Shown here piece after piece: positions 46,167 through 54,737 of a stretch of DNA of 64,000 bases (position 1 is its first letter; each line of letters opens with the position of its first letter). A program made the translations under genes and the position numbers. Under the pieces are notes generated by a model. It was given only the letters and a program-made list of their open reading frames with translations, made no database searches and had not been told where the DNA came from. Source of the DNA: Photobacterium alginatilyticum (GTDB taxonomy: Bacteria; Pseudomonadota; Gammaproteobacteria; Enterobacterales; Vibrionaceae); contig NZ_RSEJ01000003.1 in assembly GCF_009910675.1 (NCBI RefSeq), positions 62,001 to 126,000 on the forward strand, written 5' to 3'.

Positions 46167-46565
46167 TCAGATAGTTATGTTAACTTGTGTTTCTTGTTCA
46201 AAAATATGGCCAAAGAAAGTATCAAAATTAAAACGCACTCTTTTACCTATATAATTGGATGTGATCTTATTGCCTGTAACTCGCGAGCTTACTTCTTCTT
46301 TAGCAATCTTAAACTTTAACAACTGAACACCATTATATTCATCCAATGACGTTAACAGTCCGTTGCAAATATTCAACTCGTCAGACTCATCGGCAAGATA
46401 TATAAATTCGGGGCGAATGCCGAACTGTACTTTATGGTTAATAAAGGCATTTAGTTTTTCTTGCTGAGATTCAGGGATAAATAAGTGAGTGCCATCATCA
46501 AGTTCGATAATGATGTCATGATCAATCCGTCGAATTGTTGAAGAAATTAGATTAATATTTTCCAT
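46167..46565 (-). CDS. Stand-alone MalK-type TOBE domain protein
   Basis: A 132-residue protein that looks like the C-terminal regulatory half of a MalK/UgpC-type ABC ATPase: an SSTIRRIDHDIIIELDDG strand set, VQFGIRPEFIYL (the MalK hallmark), and a final RVRFNFDTFFGHIFEQET. There is no P-loop or ABC signature, so it cannot be an ATPase subunit. It lies 96 bp downstream of maltodextrin phosphorylase on the same strand. In E. coli this MalK domain binds and represses MalT, so a free-standing version could modulate maltose gene expression. That is inference. Confidence 0.7.
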   Translation of the reverse strand: MENINLISSTIRRIDHDIIIELDDGTHLFIPESQQEKLNAFINHKVQFGIRPEFIYLADESDELNICNGLLTSLDEYNGVQLLKFKIAKEEVSSRVTGNKITSNYIGKRVRFNFDTFFGHIFEQETQVNITI

Positions 46566-46587
46566 AGTTATCTCGCCGTTCTCTCCA

Positions 46588-46609
46588 ATAGCGGCCTTGC
46601 GGCCGCTAT
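46588..46609 (-). other. Intercistronic hairpin between malP and the TOBE gene
   Basis: ATAGCGGCC and GGCCGCTAT form a 9-bp, very GC-rich stem around TTGC without a T-run. It more likely stabilises or processes mRNA than terminates. Confidence 0.65.
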
Positions 46610-46661
46610 GACGTTAGGTTTTCTGGTATCAATTCAGATTCATAATTACCAAAGCGGTGAA

Positions 46662-49121
46662 TTAACGCGTTACTGCTTCGAGTTTCCAAATGTTATTGGC
46701 ATAGTCCCGAATACTGCGGTCTGAGCTGAACTTGCTCATCAATGCTGTATTCAGAATTGCTTTGCGTGCCCAGTTTTGCTGGTTACGGTATACAGCATCG
46801 ATTCTCTCGTGAGTCTTCACGTAGTCGTCAAAGTCAGCCAGTACCAGATATGGGTCGCCGCCATCCAGCAGGTTGTGGCGAATCGACGCCAATTGACCTG
46901 GGTACCCTGGTGTAAACTCATCAGTCTCCAACAGATCCAGTGATGCGCGTAGTAAGCTGTCAGCATGGTAATAGCGGTAAGGGTCGTAACCCTCTTCTTT
47001 TAGTTTTTGTACCTCATCAACCAGCAAGCCGAAGATGAAGATATTTTCGTCGCCGACTTCTTCACGCATCTCCACGTTTGCACCGTCCATGGTACCGATG
47101 GTCAGGGCACCGTTCAGGGCAAACTTCATGTTACCTGTACCAGACGCTTCTTTACCTGCCGTAGAGATTTGCTCAGAAACATCGGCAGCAGGGAACAGGA
47201 TTTCCGCCAGACTTACGCGATAATCAGGGATAAATACAACCTTCAGTTTGCCACCAAGACGAGGATCATTGTTCACCTTGTCGGCAATCTTGTTGATAGC
47301 GAAGATGATGTCTTTCGCCAGTGCGTAACCAGGTGCTGCCTTTGCACCGAAGAAGAATACTCGTGGGTGCATATCAAACGTCGGATCGTTTAGCAGGCGA
47401 TGGTATAGCGACAGAATGTGAAGCAGGTTCAGGTGCTGGCGCTTGTATTCGTGCAGTCGCTTGATTTGGATATCGAAGATAGCATTGGTATCCAGCTCGA
47501 TACCCATGTTTTCTTCAACCCAGTCAGCCAGACGCTGCTTGTTATCTTTCTTCACCGCCATATAGCGCTTCTGGAACGCCTTGTCGTCAGCAAATTTCTC
47601 AAGACCGGCAATCTTGTCCAGATCTTTTGGCCAGTCATTACCGACTTTCTCGCTGATCAGCGCAGAAAGCCCCGGGTTACAGTATTTGATCCAGCGACGC
47701 GGTGTGACACCGTTTGTTACGTTGGTCAGACGGCCAGGGAACAGCTCGTTGAACTCAGGGAACAGATCGCGCTTAACCAACTCAGAGTGCAGTGCGGCAA
47801 CACCGTTTACTGCGTAAGTACCGACAACACACAGGTTAGCCATGCGAACCATACGTTGCGGGCCTTCCTGGATGATAGAAAGCTTGCGCTTCACTTCGTT
47901 GTTGCCAGGCCAGGTTTGATCAACCAGCGTCATGAAGCGGTGGTTGATCTCGAAAATGATCTCCATGTGACGAGGAAGCATCTGGGCGATTAGTGACTCG
48001 CTCCAGGTTTCCAGGGCTTCAGGAAGTAGCGTGTGGTTGGTGTAGGCAAATGTCTTGGAAGAGATCGCCCATGCCGTGTCCCAACCCAGCTTGTACTCGT
48101 CAAGCAGGACACGCATCAGCTCAGGGATCGCGATCGTCGGGTGCGTATCGTTCAGCTGGATAGTTTCCAGTTTCGCCAGATCTTCGATCTTGTTACCAGC
48201 ACCGATATGACGGCGCAGGATATCGGCTACAGAGCATGCACAGTGGAAGTACTGCTGCATCAGGCGAAGTGCCTTACCCTGGTCATGGTTGTCATTCGGG
48301 TATAGCACTTTCGTTACGTTGCCTGCTTCCAGCTCTGAGTATTGGGCACCTACGTAGTCACCGTCGTTAAAACGCGCCAGGTTAAACGGTGCTGGCGAGC
48401 GGCATTCCCACAGGCGAAGCGGGTACACGCTCTTGTTGTCATAACCGACAATCGGCAGATCCCAAGCCACACCTTCTACGGTCATACCCGGTACCCAGCG
48501 ACGGCATTCATGGCCGTTTTCATCGGTATAAGTTTCAACATGACCGTACAGGCTTACAGTTTGGTTCAGTTCAGGGCGAACCACTTCCCAAGGGTAACCT
48601 TCCAGGCCACGCCATGCATCAGGCGATTCAACCTGACGGCCATTTTCAAATGACTGGCGGAACAGACCGTACTCATAGTGCAGGCCATAACCAACTGCCG
48701 GGTATTCTTGTGCAGCCAGCGAATCCATGAAACATGCTGCAAGACGGCCAAGGCCACCGTTACCCAGTGCAGGATCGCGCTCTTCCTCTAGTAGGTCAGT
48801 CAGGTTCTGGCCCATTTCTTCCATTGCGACAGCAACGTTTTCATACAGGCCCATGCTGATCAGGTTGTTGCCTGTCAGACGGCCGATCAGGAATTCAAGA
48901 GACAGGTAGTTAATGCTACGCACTTTCTCTTCAGCCAGTTGGTGTTCGGTTTCCAGTAAGTCTCCGGTAGTGATTTCAGCCAAGGCACGGCCCATTGCCA
49001 GATACCAGCTACGTGAAGTCGCCGTTGCAGGCGTGTTCGCGTAAGTGGTTGTTAGGTGTTTTTCTACAGCCGCTTTAAAAGCCACCTTATCAAATTGTTG
49101 TGTCTGACCATTGGTAGTCAT
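46662..49121 (-). CDS. malP: Glycogen/maltodextrin phosphorylase
   Basis: An 819-residue GT35 enzyme that phosphorolyses alpha-1,4-glucans to glucose-1-phosphate using pyridoxal phosphate. Motifs are GNGGLGRLAACF, QLNDTHPTIAIPELMR, VTNGVTPRRWI, DIQIKRLHEYKRQ and the PLP-Lys segment EASGTGNMKFALNG. Length and short N-terminus fit the bacterial MalP type. The upstream leader carries inverted GGAGGA motifs and a CRP-like site, consistent with maltose-regulon control. A lone TOBE domain gene follows. Confidence 0.94.
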   Translation of the reverse strand: MTTNGQTQQFDKVAFKAAVEKHLTTTYANTPATATSRSWYLAMGRALAEITTGDLLETEHQLAEEKVRSINYLSLEFLIGRLTGNNLISMGLYENVAVAMEEMGQNLTDLLEEERDPALGNGGLGRLAACFMDSLAAQEYPAVGYGLHYEYGLFRQSFENGRQVESPDAWRGLEGYPWEVVRPELNQTVSLYGHVETYTDENGHECRRWVPGMTVEGVAWDLPIVGYDNKSVYPLRLWECRSPAPFNLARFNDGDYVGAQYSELEAGNVTKVLYPNDNHDQGKALRLMQQYFHCACSVADILRRHIGAGNKIEDLAKLETIQLNDTHPTIAIPELMRVLLDEYKLGWDTAWAISSKTFAYTNHTLLPEALETWSESLIAQMLPRHMEIIFEINHRFMTLVDQTWPGNNEVKRKLSIIQEGPQRMVRMANLCVVGTYAVNGVAALHSELVKRDLFPEFNELFPGRLTNVTNGVTPRRWIKYCNPGLSALISEKVGNDWPKDLDKIAGLEKFADDKAFQKRYMAVKKDNKQRLADWVEENMGIELDTNAIFDIQIKRLHEYKRQHLNLLHILSLYHRLLNDPTFDMHPRVFFFGAKAAPGYALAKDIIFAINKIADKVNNDPRLGGKLKVVFIPDYRVSLAEILFPAADVSEQISTAGKEASGTGNMKFALNGALTIGTMDGANVEMREEVGDENIFIFGLLVDEVQKLKEEGYDPYRYYHADSLLRASLDLLETDEFTPGYPGQLASIRHNLLDGGDPYLVLADFDDYVKTHERIDAVYRNQQNWARKAILNTALMSKFSSDRSIRDYANNIWKLEAVTR

Positions 49122-49187
49122 GGTGCAATCTCGCTCTAGGGATTAATTCCAACTGGTGACTATGTTGCCTTCATTTGTCAGTTAAAA

Positions 49188-49211
49188 AATCCTCCCTACC
49201 AAGGGAGGATT
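49188..49211 (-). promoter_or_regulatory. Palindrome in the malP leader: MalT-box pair or attenuator
   Basis: AATCCTCCCT-ACCA-AGGGAGGATT is a perfect 10-bp inverted repeat 67 bp upstream of malP. Each arm contains GGAGGA, the MalT core GGA(T/G)GA, in opposite orientation. On the minus strand the stem is followed by six T, so it also has the form of an intrinsic terminator. The sequence alone cannot decide between operator and terminator. Confidence 0.55.
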
Positions 49212-49251
49212 AGGAGTTGGCGGGAGGGTATAGCTGCTCAACCCCTCTCGG

Positions 49252-49273
49252 AAATGTGATCTATAGCAAGTTA
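49252..49273 (-). promoter_or_regulatory. Possible CRP site upstream of malP
   Basis: AAATGTGATCTA is a perfect left half-site of the CRP consensus; the right half (GCAAG) is poor. CRP control is expected for a maltodextrin gene. Confidence 0.4.
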
Positions 49274-49464
49274 TTGGGGCGTAGATGGCTAACTTTGAAC
49301 CCTTATTTGCTGATTGCACCACCAAATTAAATTGAATCCAATATGCGCATGAATGCTTATTTGTTGCAAAAAAAAAGTATAGAGTTGATGATTTCAGTAT
49401 GAAGAAACTTGGACTCATAGACTAAAAGCAACACTCAAAACTAAAAAAGTAAGCTGTCATAATC

Positions 49465-49499
49465 CATGTGTTTTCCTCCCGCCAAGAAGAAAACACATG
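49465..49499. repeat. 11-bp perfect inverted repeat
   Basis: CATGTGTTTTC and GAAAACACATG around a 13-base loop, in the 560-base gene-free stretch upstream of malP (49122-49681). Confidence 0.55.
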
Positions 49500-49681
49500 A
49501 AATATAACAGTTCATTGACAGTGAAAGGTATAGGTATAGGCTTTCTATACTGATGACTTATAGAGTCAGGTTCGCCGTAAATATGGTCACAAGACTTGAG
49601 CCTTGCCACATAGCCAGAGAAGTTCCTAGTATGGCGATCAAACCCTGGGCTACCGTCGTTTAGGGCGTTTGATTTTGATTC

Positions 49682-50014
49682 CTACAGCTTAAACTTGCCT
49701 GTAATTTCAGATAGGCTTTCCATGACACTCGATAATTGCTTTGTTGAGTGCTCTGTACTTTCCGCATTCTCGTTGGTTGCTTTAGCAAGGCCATTTACTT
49801 CGATGACCGATTGATTGATCTCTTGGGCTACAGCATTTTGCTCTTCTGCTGCCGTTGCTATCTGAGTATTCATATCTTGTATCTGTCCCACAGAGGTCAA
49901 AATAGCATTCAATGATTCTCTGGCTTTTGATGCCATTGAAATAGCATCTTTCGTATTACTCTTGTTGAGCTGAACGTCAGTTTTAGAGTGGGTATCGCTA
50001 ACGAATAAGTTCCC
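49682..50014 (-). pseudogene. C-terminal remnant of a methyl-accepting chemotaxis protein
   Basis: About 110 codons. The frame gives SKARESLNAILTSVGQIQDM, IATAAEEQNAVAQEINQSV and the end ITGKFKL, the final methylation helix of an MCP. It is cut off at an in-frame TGA (50015-50017) before the conserved hairpin tip. No transmembrane or sensor part is nearby. Confidence 0.8.
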
Positions 50015-50086
50015 TCAGTAAAATGCTGTTTATATATTGGTTTTGGGTTTCAATTTTCGAATTATCCAGAAGGAATGCTCAGAGCT

Positions 50087-50698
50087 TCATTCTGAATCGA
50101 CTCTTTGACAAATTTTGGGGATATAGATTTGAAGATACGACTCGGTAAGGCGTACCGCCTCTTGAGCTAACTCTGGAGTGATATAACCAAATTTCCGGTA
50201 GGAAAGAGAATAGATTTTATCGGCAACTTGTAGTGATATGGCAAAAATATTAATAGGTTGCGACAGTTGAGGGATATCGAAAAAACGTCTATAAATCATT
50301 TCAACCTGATGACCTAATTCAAGATCATGTTCGGTATCGGCATGGCCTAATTCAGAGAAGGTATGGCGTCCTAATATTAGTTTTTTTGCGATAGGATTAT
50401 TATTGTAATAGTCCACATAGGCAGTTTCTATCATCTTGTTAATATCAGTCCAATGCGAGACTTTTTCTTCATCTATACATCGTTCCAATAATAGGTCGAA
50501 TTCTTTAAAAACATCGTTTAATAATGTATGAAACAAGTCTTCTATGTTGGGGTAGTGATGGTACAACGTTGATGTTGCCATGCCACATTCTTTAGCGACA
50601 TCATACATAGAGATATCCGTTGCTTCACGCCTCTCCATCAACTGGACAACAGCCTCGTGAATTCTCCGTAATTTTTCTTCTGTCTTAACTTTTCGCAT
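50087..50698 (-). CDS. TetR-family transcriptional regulator
   Basis: A 203-residue regulator. An N-terminal helix-turn-helix is seen as ISMYDVAKECGMATSTLYHHYPNIEDLFHT (about 28-58), and the helical ligand domain is unrecognised. ATG 50698 is preferred; a TTG at 50716 would add six residues. It sits upstream of carbamate kinase on the same strand with a 133-base gap, and in lactic acid bacteria TetR-type or LuxR-type regulators control agmatine deiminase genes. It is a good candidate regulator of the agmatine cluster. Confidence 0.88.
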   Translation of the reverse strand: MRKVKTEEKLRRIHEAVVQLMERREATDISMYDVAKECGMATSTLYHHYPNIEDLFHTLLNDVFKEFDLLLERCIDEEKVSHWTDINKMIETAYVDYYNNNPIAKKLILGRHTFSELGHADTEHDLELGHQVEMIYRRFFDIPQLSQPINIFAISLQVADKIYSLSYRKFGYITPELAQEAVRLTESYLQIYIPKICQRVDSE

Positions 50699-50831
50699 AT
50701 GCTTGCCATATATCAAGTATATTATTAATTAGAAAGATAAAGGAGCGCTCGCCAAAAATCCATTGAGAGAATGAAAAGTTTAGCTAGCTCTCCTTTGATC
50801 CTATTTTACGGCTTATCAAACAATAACTGTT

Positions 50832-51740
50832 CTACTGGTGAATATGAGTACCGGATTTTCCTTCAATGATCTCTAACGCACAAGTCAGATCACCGATATG
50901 CCCTTGTTGTCCTGTTTCTTTGACAAACTGACAGCATGCATCCACTTTAGGCCCCATTGAGCCCGCAGGGAAGTTGTACTGTTTCATTTGCTCAACGGAG
51001 ACATTTTCCAGTTTCTCTTCGTCTGGTGTTCCCCAGTTCAAACATACATGCGTGCCGTCTGTCAGGATCAGCAGGTGTTCGGCACCAATTTGCTGAGCAA
51101 TCAATGCAGCAGTCATGTCTTTATCGATAACGGCTTCAAAGCCCACATAGGCACCGTCTTTTTCGACCACGGGTGCACCACCGCCGCCACCACATATGAT
51201 GAGATGTTCTTTCTCTAAGAGGTCTTTAATGGCTCTGATCTCTAATACTTCCTGTGGCTTCGGAGACGGCACAACACGACGCCAATGCGCCCCATCTGGT
51301 TTTACGATCCAGCTATTTTGCTCAGCAAGCTGCTTGGCTTGCTCTTCGGTATACACAGGCCCAATAAACTTAGAAGGCTCTGCCACCGCTGGGTCGTTTT
51401 CGTCGACGACAATACGAGTCAGAATGGTGGTGGTATAACGGTCTTCAATGGCTGCATTGAGCCCTTGTTGAATAAGGTAGCCAATCATTCCTTGCGTTTC
51501 GGCACCAAGGACATCAAACGGGTAGGGTGGACAATCTTTGTAAGCATTATTTTGCAACGAAAGTAAGCCTACTTGAGGGCCATTGCCATGAACAATAACC
51601 AAACGATAATCTTTGCTGAGCTCGGCTAATGAGCTTGCTGTCTGTGCGATGCTTTTCTGTTGATTCTCACAACTCATGATTTCACCGCGTTGTAGCAAAG
51701 CATTTCCGCCTACAGCGACAACAATAATAGGCTTAGACAT
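50832..51740 (-). CDS. arcC: Carbamate kinase of the agmatine deiminase pathway
   Basis: A 302-residue amino-acid-kinase-fold enzyme. It has VVAVGGNALLQRGE, IVHGNGPQVGLLSLQN, ICGGGGGAPV, FEAVIDKDMTAALIAQQI and FPAGSMGPKVDACCQFV, all typical of carbamate kinase. It makes ATP, ammonia and CO2 from carbamoyl phosphate and ADP. It is divergent from antiporter, deiminase and carbamoyltransferase genes, so it is functionally AguC. GGAGA precedes the ATG. Confidence 0.94.
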   Translation of the reverse strand: MSKPIIVVAVGGNALLQRGEIMSCENQQKSIAQTASSLAELSKDYRLVIVHGNGPQVGLLSLQNNAYKDCPPYPFDVLGAETQGMIGYLIQQGLNAAIEDRYTTTILTRIVVDENDPAVAEPSKFIGPVYTEEQAKQLAEQNSWIVKPDGAHWRRVVPSPKPQEVLEIRAIKDLLEKEHLIICGGGGGAPVVEKDGAYVGFEAVIDKDMTAALIAQQIGAEHLLILTDGTHVCLNWGTPDEEKLENVSVEQMKQYNFPAGSMGPKVDACCQFVKETGQQGHIGDLTCALEIIEGKSGTHIHQ

Positions 51741-52139
51741 ATCGAGTTCTCCAAATAAGTGAAGTCAAAAAGACTTATCACACTGTATTGAAATATATCT
51801 ATATGATTGTGGATAAAAATCACAAATCGGTTTTTGTCCAAAAGCTGGATTATCAAACCTTGCCTAAATCACATAAATATCATTAATCGTCTTTCCAAAT
51901 TGGATATGTGATCTCGTAGACATTTTAATCATCAAGTTTTTTATCGATATCCAAAAAGGCAAATATTGATCAAAATCAATTGTCCGGTTTATTGAGCATA
52001 TTTTCTCTGTTTATGTTGAAGCCATTTTATTTTTAATCCTTATTAATTTCACCAAAACCGATATTCAGTTTTCATCAAAGTTCTTGTCGGAAATATCTCC
52101 TTTAATAAATAGCGAGTTGGAATTAAGGAGAGAAGAGCG
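51741..52139. promoter_or_regulatory. Divergent arcC/aguD promoter region
   Basis: 399 AT-rich bases. Besides the FNR box (listed separately), TGTGA-TCTCGT-AGACA at 51907-51922 is a partial CRP match. The stretch also contains repeated CAAA/TTTG and ATCA elements that may be regulator sites. Confidence 0.5.
51966..51979 (+). promoter_or_regulatory. FNR box (perfect consensus)
   Basis: TTGATCAAAATCAA equals TTGAT-N4-ATCAA exactly. A CATATT (51998-52003) 18 bases downstream could be the -10, placing the box near -38 to -42, the activating position. This predicts anaerobic induction of the agmatine operon. Confidence 0.7.
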
Positions 52140-53546
52140 ATGAGTAACGAAACTCAGGGTAAAATGGGAGTCACGGCTATTGCACTATTTACTTTATGTG
52201 CAGTATTAGTCGTCGACACATTAACCGCCTCGGCCAGTATCGGTGTTAGTGCCATTGGCTGGTGGGTGTTGATGTTAATCTTTTTTGTCATCCCTTATGG
52301 GTTGATCACATCCGAATTAAGCACAACCTACCCAGGCGATGGGGGGATCTACGATTGGGTAAAACAAGCGTTTAATTTCAAATGGGCAGTCCGCACCACA
52401 TGGTTCTATTGGATCAATGTTGGCTTATGGATGCCAGCGGTTTACATCATGTTTGCCGGAATGTTTGCCGAGCTATTTATGCCGGATCTCTCCCTTTGGG
52501 GGCAGATCGCCATCTGTATCTTGCTAACCTGGCTAACCGTTTGGATTTGTAATGTGTCTGCTGATATTGGCGTCTGGGTAACAAACGTCGGTGCAGTATT
52601 GAAAATCATAGTGATCGGAACACTCGGAGTGGGCGGCTTTGTCTATGCGATGAACAATGGTGTCGCTAACGAATTTAGCTTCTCAGCCATGATTCCAAAT
52701 ATGGATTCGGCCGTTTCCTTCTTACCCGCGATTGTCTTTAACCTAATGGGCTTCGAACTGGTTGCGACCATGACCAAAGAGATGAAAGATGTTCGCGACA
52801 TGCCTAAAGCGGTCTTCCTTTCTATTGGCATCACGGCCTTCCTCTACATCTTCGGTACCGTTGGTATTTTGATGGCTCTGCCTGTTGAAAGCATTGGTCT
52901 GGTCGCCGGCCTAATCGACACCTTCAAAACCTTATTTGGTGACGGCGTATTCGGTACAGCCATGGTGTACCTGTTCGGCACACTTGCCCTGTTAACCCTT
53001 ATCGGCAACATGGTGAGCTGGACAATGGGTGCAAGCCGAGCTGCTGCAGAAGCGGCACAAGAAGGCGAGCTGCCAGCCCCAGTGGCAAAAGTGTCAGAAA
53101 AAGGCTCACCAGTCGGTGCAAACAACATTACCGGTATCGTTTCTACCGTGGTGATTTTATCGTACGCATTGTTTGCACAAGGCAATGATGACTTATTCTG
53201 GTCAATCTTTGCTTTCTCTAGCTGTATTTTCCTACTGCCTTACCTGTTCATGTTTCCGGCGTATCTAAAGCTGCGCCTCGTCGATAGCGAGCGTGAGCGT
53301 CCATTTCAAGTGCCAGGTGGCATGGCTGCCCAATGGGTAATGTCCATCGTGTGCTTCTTTGTCATCTTCCAGGCAGTCGTACTGTTTATCTTCCCGGAAG
53401 CACTCGATCTTACGGTCGCAGATTGGAGTTATACCGGCCCTGTATTGGCAGGTGTCATCGCCACAATCTTGATTGGTGAATGGATTCTGCTAGGTGCACT
53501 TAAACGCAAAAAAGAACAAGTAGAACAGCAAGAAGCAAAGGCTTAG
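52140..53546 (+). CDS. aguD: Agmatine/putrescine antiporter (APC family)
   Basis: A 468-residue membrane protein with about twelve predicted segments. It has the APC-family start (GVTAIALFTLCAVLVVDTLTASASIG), the GDGGIYDWVKQAF motif and PAIVFNLMGFE in the substrate region. It lies directly upstream of agmatine deiminase (15 bp gap), as in the lactic-acid-bacterial agu clusters, and should exchange agmatine for putrescine. The strong ribosome site AAGGAGAG precedes the ATG. Confidence 0.9.
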   Translation: MSNETQGKMGVTAIALFTLCAVLVVDTLTASASIGVSAIGWWVLMLIFFVIPYGLITSELSTTYPGDGGIYDWVKQAFNFKWAVRTTWFYWINVGLWMPAVYIMFAGMFAELFMPDLSLWGQIAICILLTWLTVWICNVSADIGVWVTNVGAVLKIIVIGTLGVGGFVYAMNNGVANEFSFSAMIPNMDSAVSFLPAIVFNLMGFELVATMTKEMKDVRDMPKAVFLSIGITAFLYIFGTVGILMALPVESIGLVAGLIDTFKTLFGDGVFGTAMVYLFGTLALLTLIGNMVSWTMGASRAAAEAAQEGELPAPVAKVSEKGSPVGANNITGIVSTVVILSYALFAQGNDDLFWSIFAFSSCIFLLPYLFMFPAYLKLRLVDSERERPFQVPGGMAAQWVMSIVCFFVIFQAVVLFIFPEALDLTVADWSYTGPVLAGVIATILIGEWILLGALKRKKEQVEQQEAKA

Positions 53547-53561
53547 TTCAGGAGAAAAATT

Positions 53562-54653
53562 ATGAAAAAAGTATTAACAACAACGCCAAAAAAAGATGGT
53601 TTCAGAATGCCTGGTGAACATGAGCCTCATAGTGAAATTTGGATGGCATGGCCAGAGCGCACAGACAACTGGCGCAATGGCGCCAAGCCGGCACAAAGAG
53701 TGTTTACCGATGTCGCTAAGCAAATTAGCAAAACTACCCCAGTGACTATGCTGGTGAGTTCAGAGCAATACGATAACGCGGTGTCTCGCTTGCCAGACGA
53801 TATTCGGGTACTTGAGATTTCTACGGATGACTCATGGATGCGTGATATTGGCGCGACATACGTCACCAACGACAAAGGTGAACGCCGTGGTGTCGATTGG
53901 GAGTTCAATGCGTGGGGCGGGTTTGTTGATGGCCTCTATTCACCATGGAATCGTGATGATCAGGTCGCACAAAAAATGTGTGAAGCCATCAGAGACTCAC
54001 GCTACAGAGCGCCTATCGTTCTGGAAGGCGGTTCAATCCACGTTGATGGTGAAGGCACGCTCTATACCACTGAAGAGTGCCTCCTTCATGAAAGCCGCAA
54101 CCCAGACTTAAGCAAAGAGGAGCTCACAGCTGTTCTGTGCGAACACCTCAATGTTGACAAGGTGATTTGGCTGCCTCGAGGGCTGTACAACGATGAAACT
54201 AACGGTCATGTCGACAACATTCTTCACGTCGTGAAGCCTGGCGAAGTCGTACTGACCTGGTGTGAGGATGAAAATGACCCTCAGTTTGAAATAAGCCGTG
54301 AAGCATACGACTACCTGTCCAGCCAAACGGATGCCAAGGGGCGAAATATCATTGTGCACAAACTGCCGATGCCAGGCCCGTTGTTTATGTCTGCTGAAGA
54401 AGCTGCAGGAATTGATATCGCAGAGGGAATGGAACGAGAGGCAGGCGAACGCTTGGCCGCTTCTTATGCCAACTATCTCATTACCAATAAGCAGATAGTA
54501 CTGCCTCTGCTTGATGAGCGATACGACAACGACGTCAAAGCGATACTAGAGGACATCTATCCAGGCTACGAGGTTAATGGTGTACCAGCCCGTGAAATCT
54601 TACTTGGCGGCGGGAACATCCACTGCATTACCCAGCAAGTACCAAAAATTTAA
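53562..54653 (+). CDS. aguA: Agmatine deiminase
   Basis: A 363-residue guanidino-group-modifying enzyme that turns agmatine into N-carbamoylputrescine and ammonia. It has MPGEHEPHSEIWMAWPERTDNW, DDSWMRDIGATYV, EGGSIHVDGEGT, ETNGHVDN and the nucleophile Cys in GGGNIHCITQQVP near residue 356. It is the second gene of the operon. In E. coli and Pseudomonas agmatine deiminase works with an amidohydrolase, whereas here a carbamoyltransferase follows and makes the route ATP-yielding. Confidence 0.96.
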   Translation: MKKVLTTTPKKDGFRMPGEHEPHSEIWMAWPERTDNWRNGAKPAQRVFTDVAKQISKTTPVTMLVSSEQYDNAVSRLPDDIRVLEISTDDSWMRDIGATYVTNDKGERRGVDWEFNAWGGFVDGLYSPWNRDDQVAQKMCEAIRDSRYRAPIVLEGGSIHVDGEGTLYTTEECLLHESRNPDLSKEELTAVLCEHLNVDKVIWLPRGLYNDETNGHVDNILHVVKPGEVVLTWCEDENDPQFEISREAYDYLSSQTDAKGRNIIVHKLPMPGPLFMSAEEAAGIDIAEGMEREAGERLAASYANYLITNKQIVLPLLDERYDNDVKAILEDIYPGYEVNGVPAREILLGGGNIHCITQQVPKI

Positions 54654-54737
54654 TTTAGATCTAATCCAACAACTTTCAATGAAACAAAAGGGGATGTTCG
54701 ACAAGAAGATCCCCCGGATAAAACAAGGAACATTACT

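Noticed and set aside
49500..49681. Riboswitch-like structured RNA upstream of malP
   Set aside because: Some GC-rich segments pair weakly, but no known aptamer core (for example of the c-di-GMP type) could be matched.
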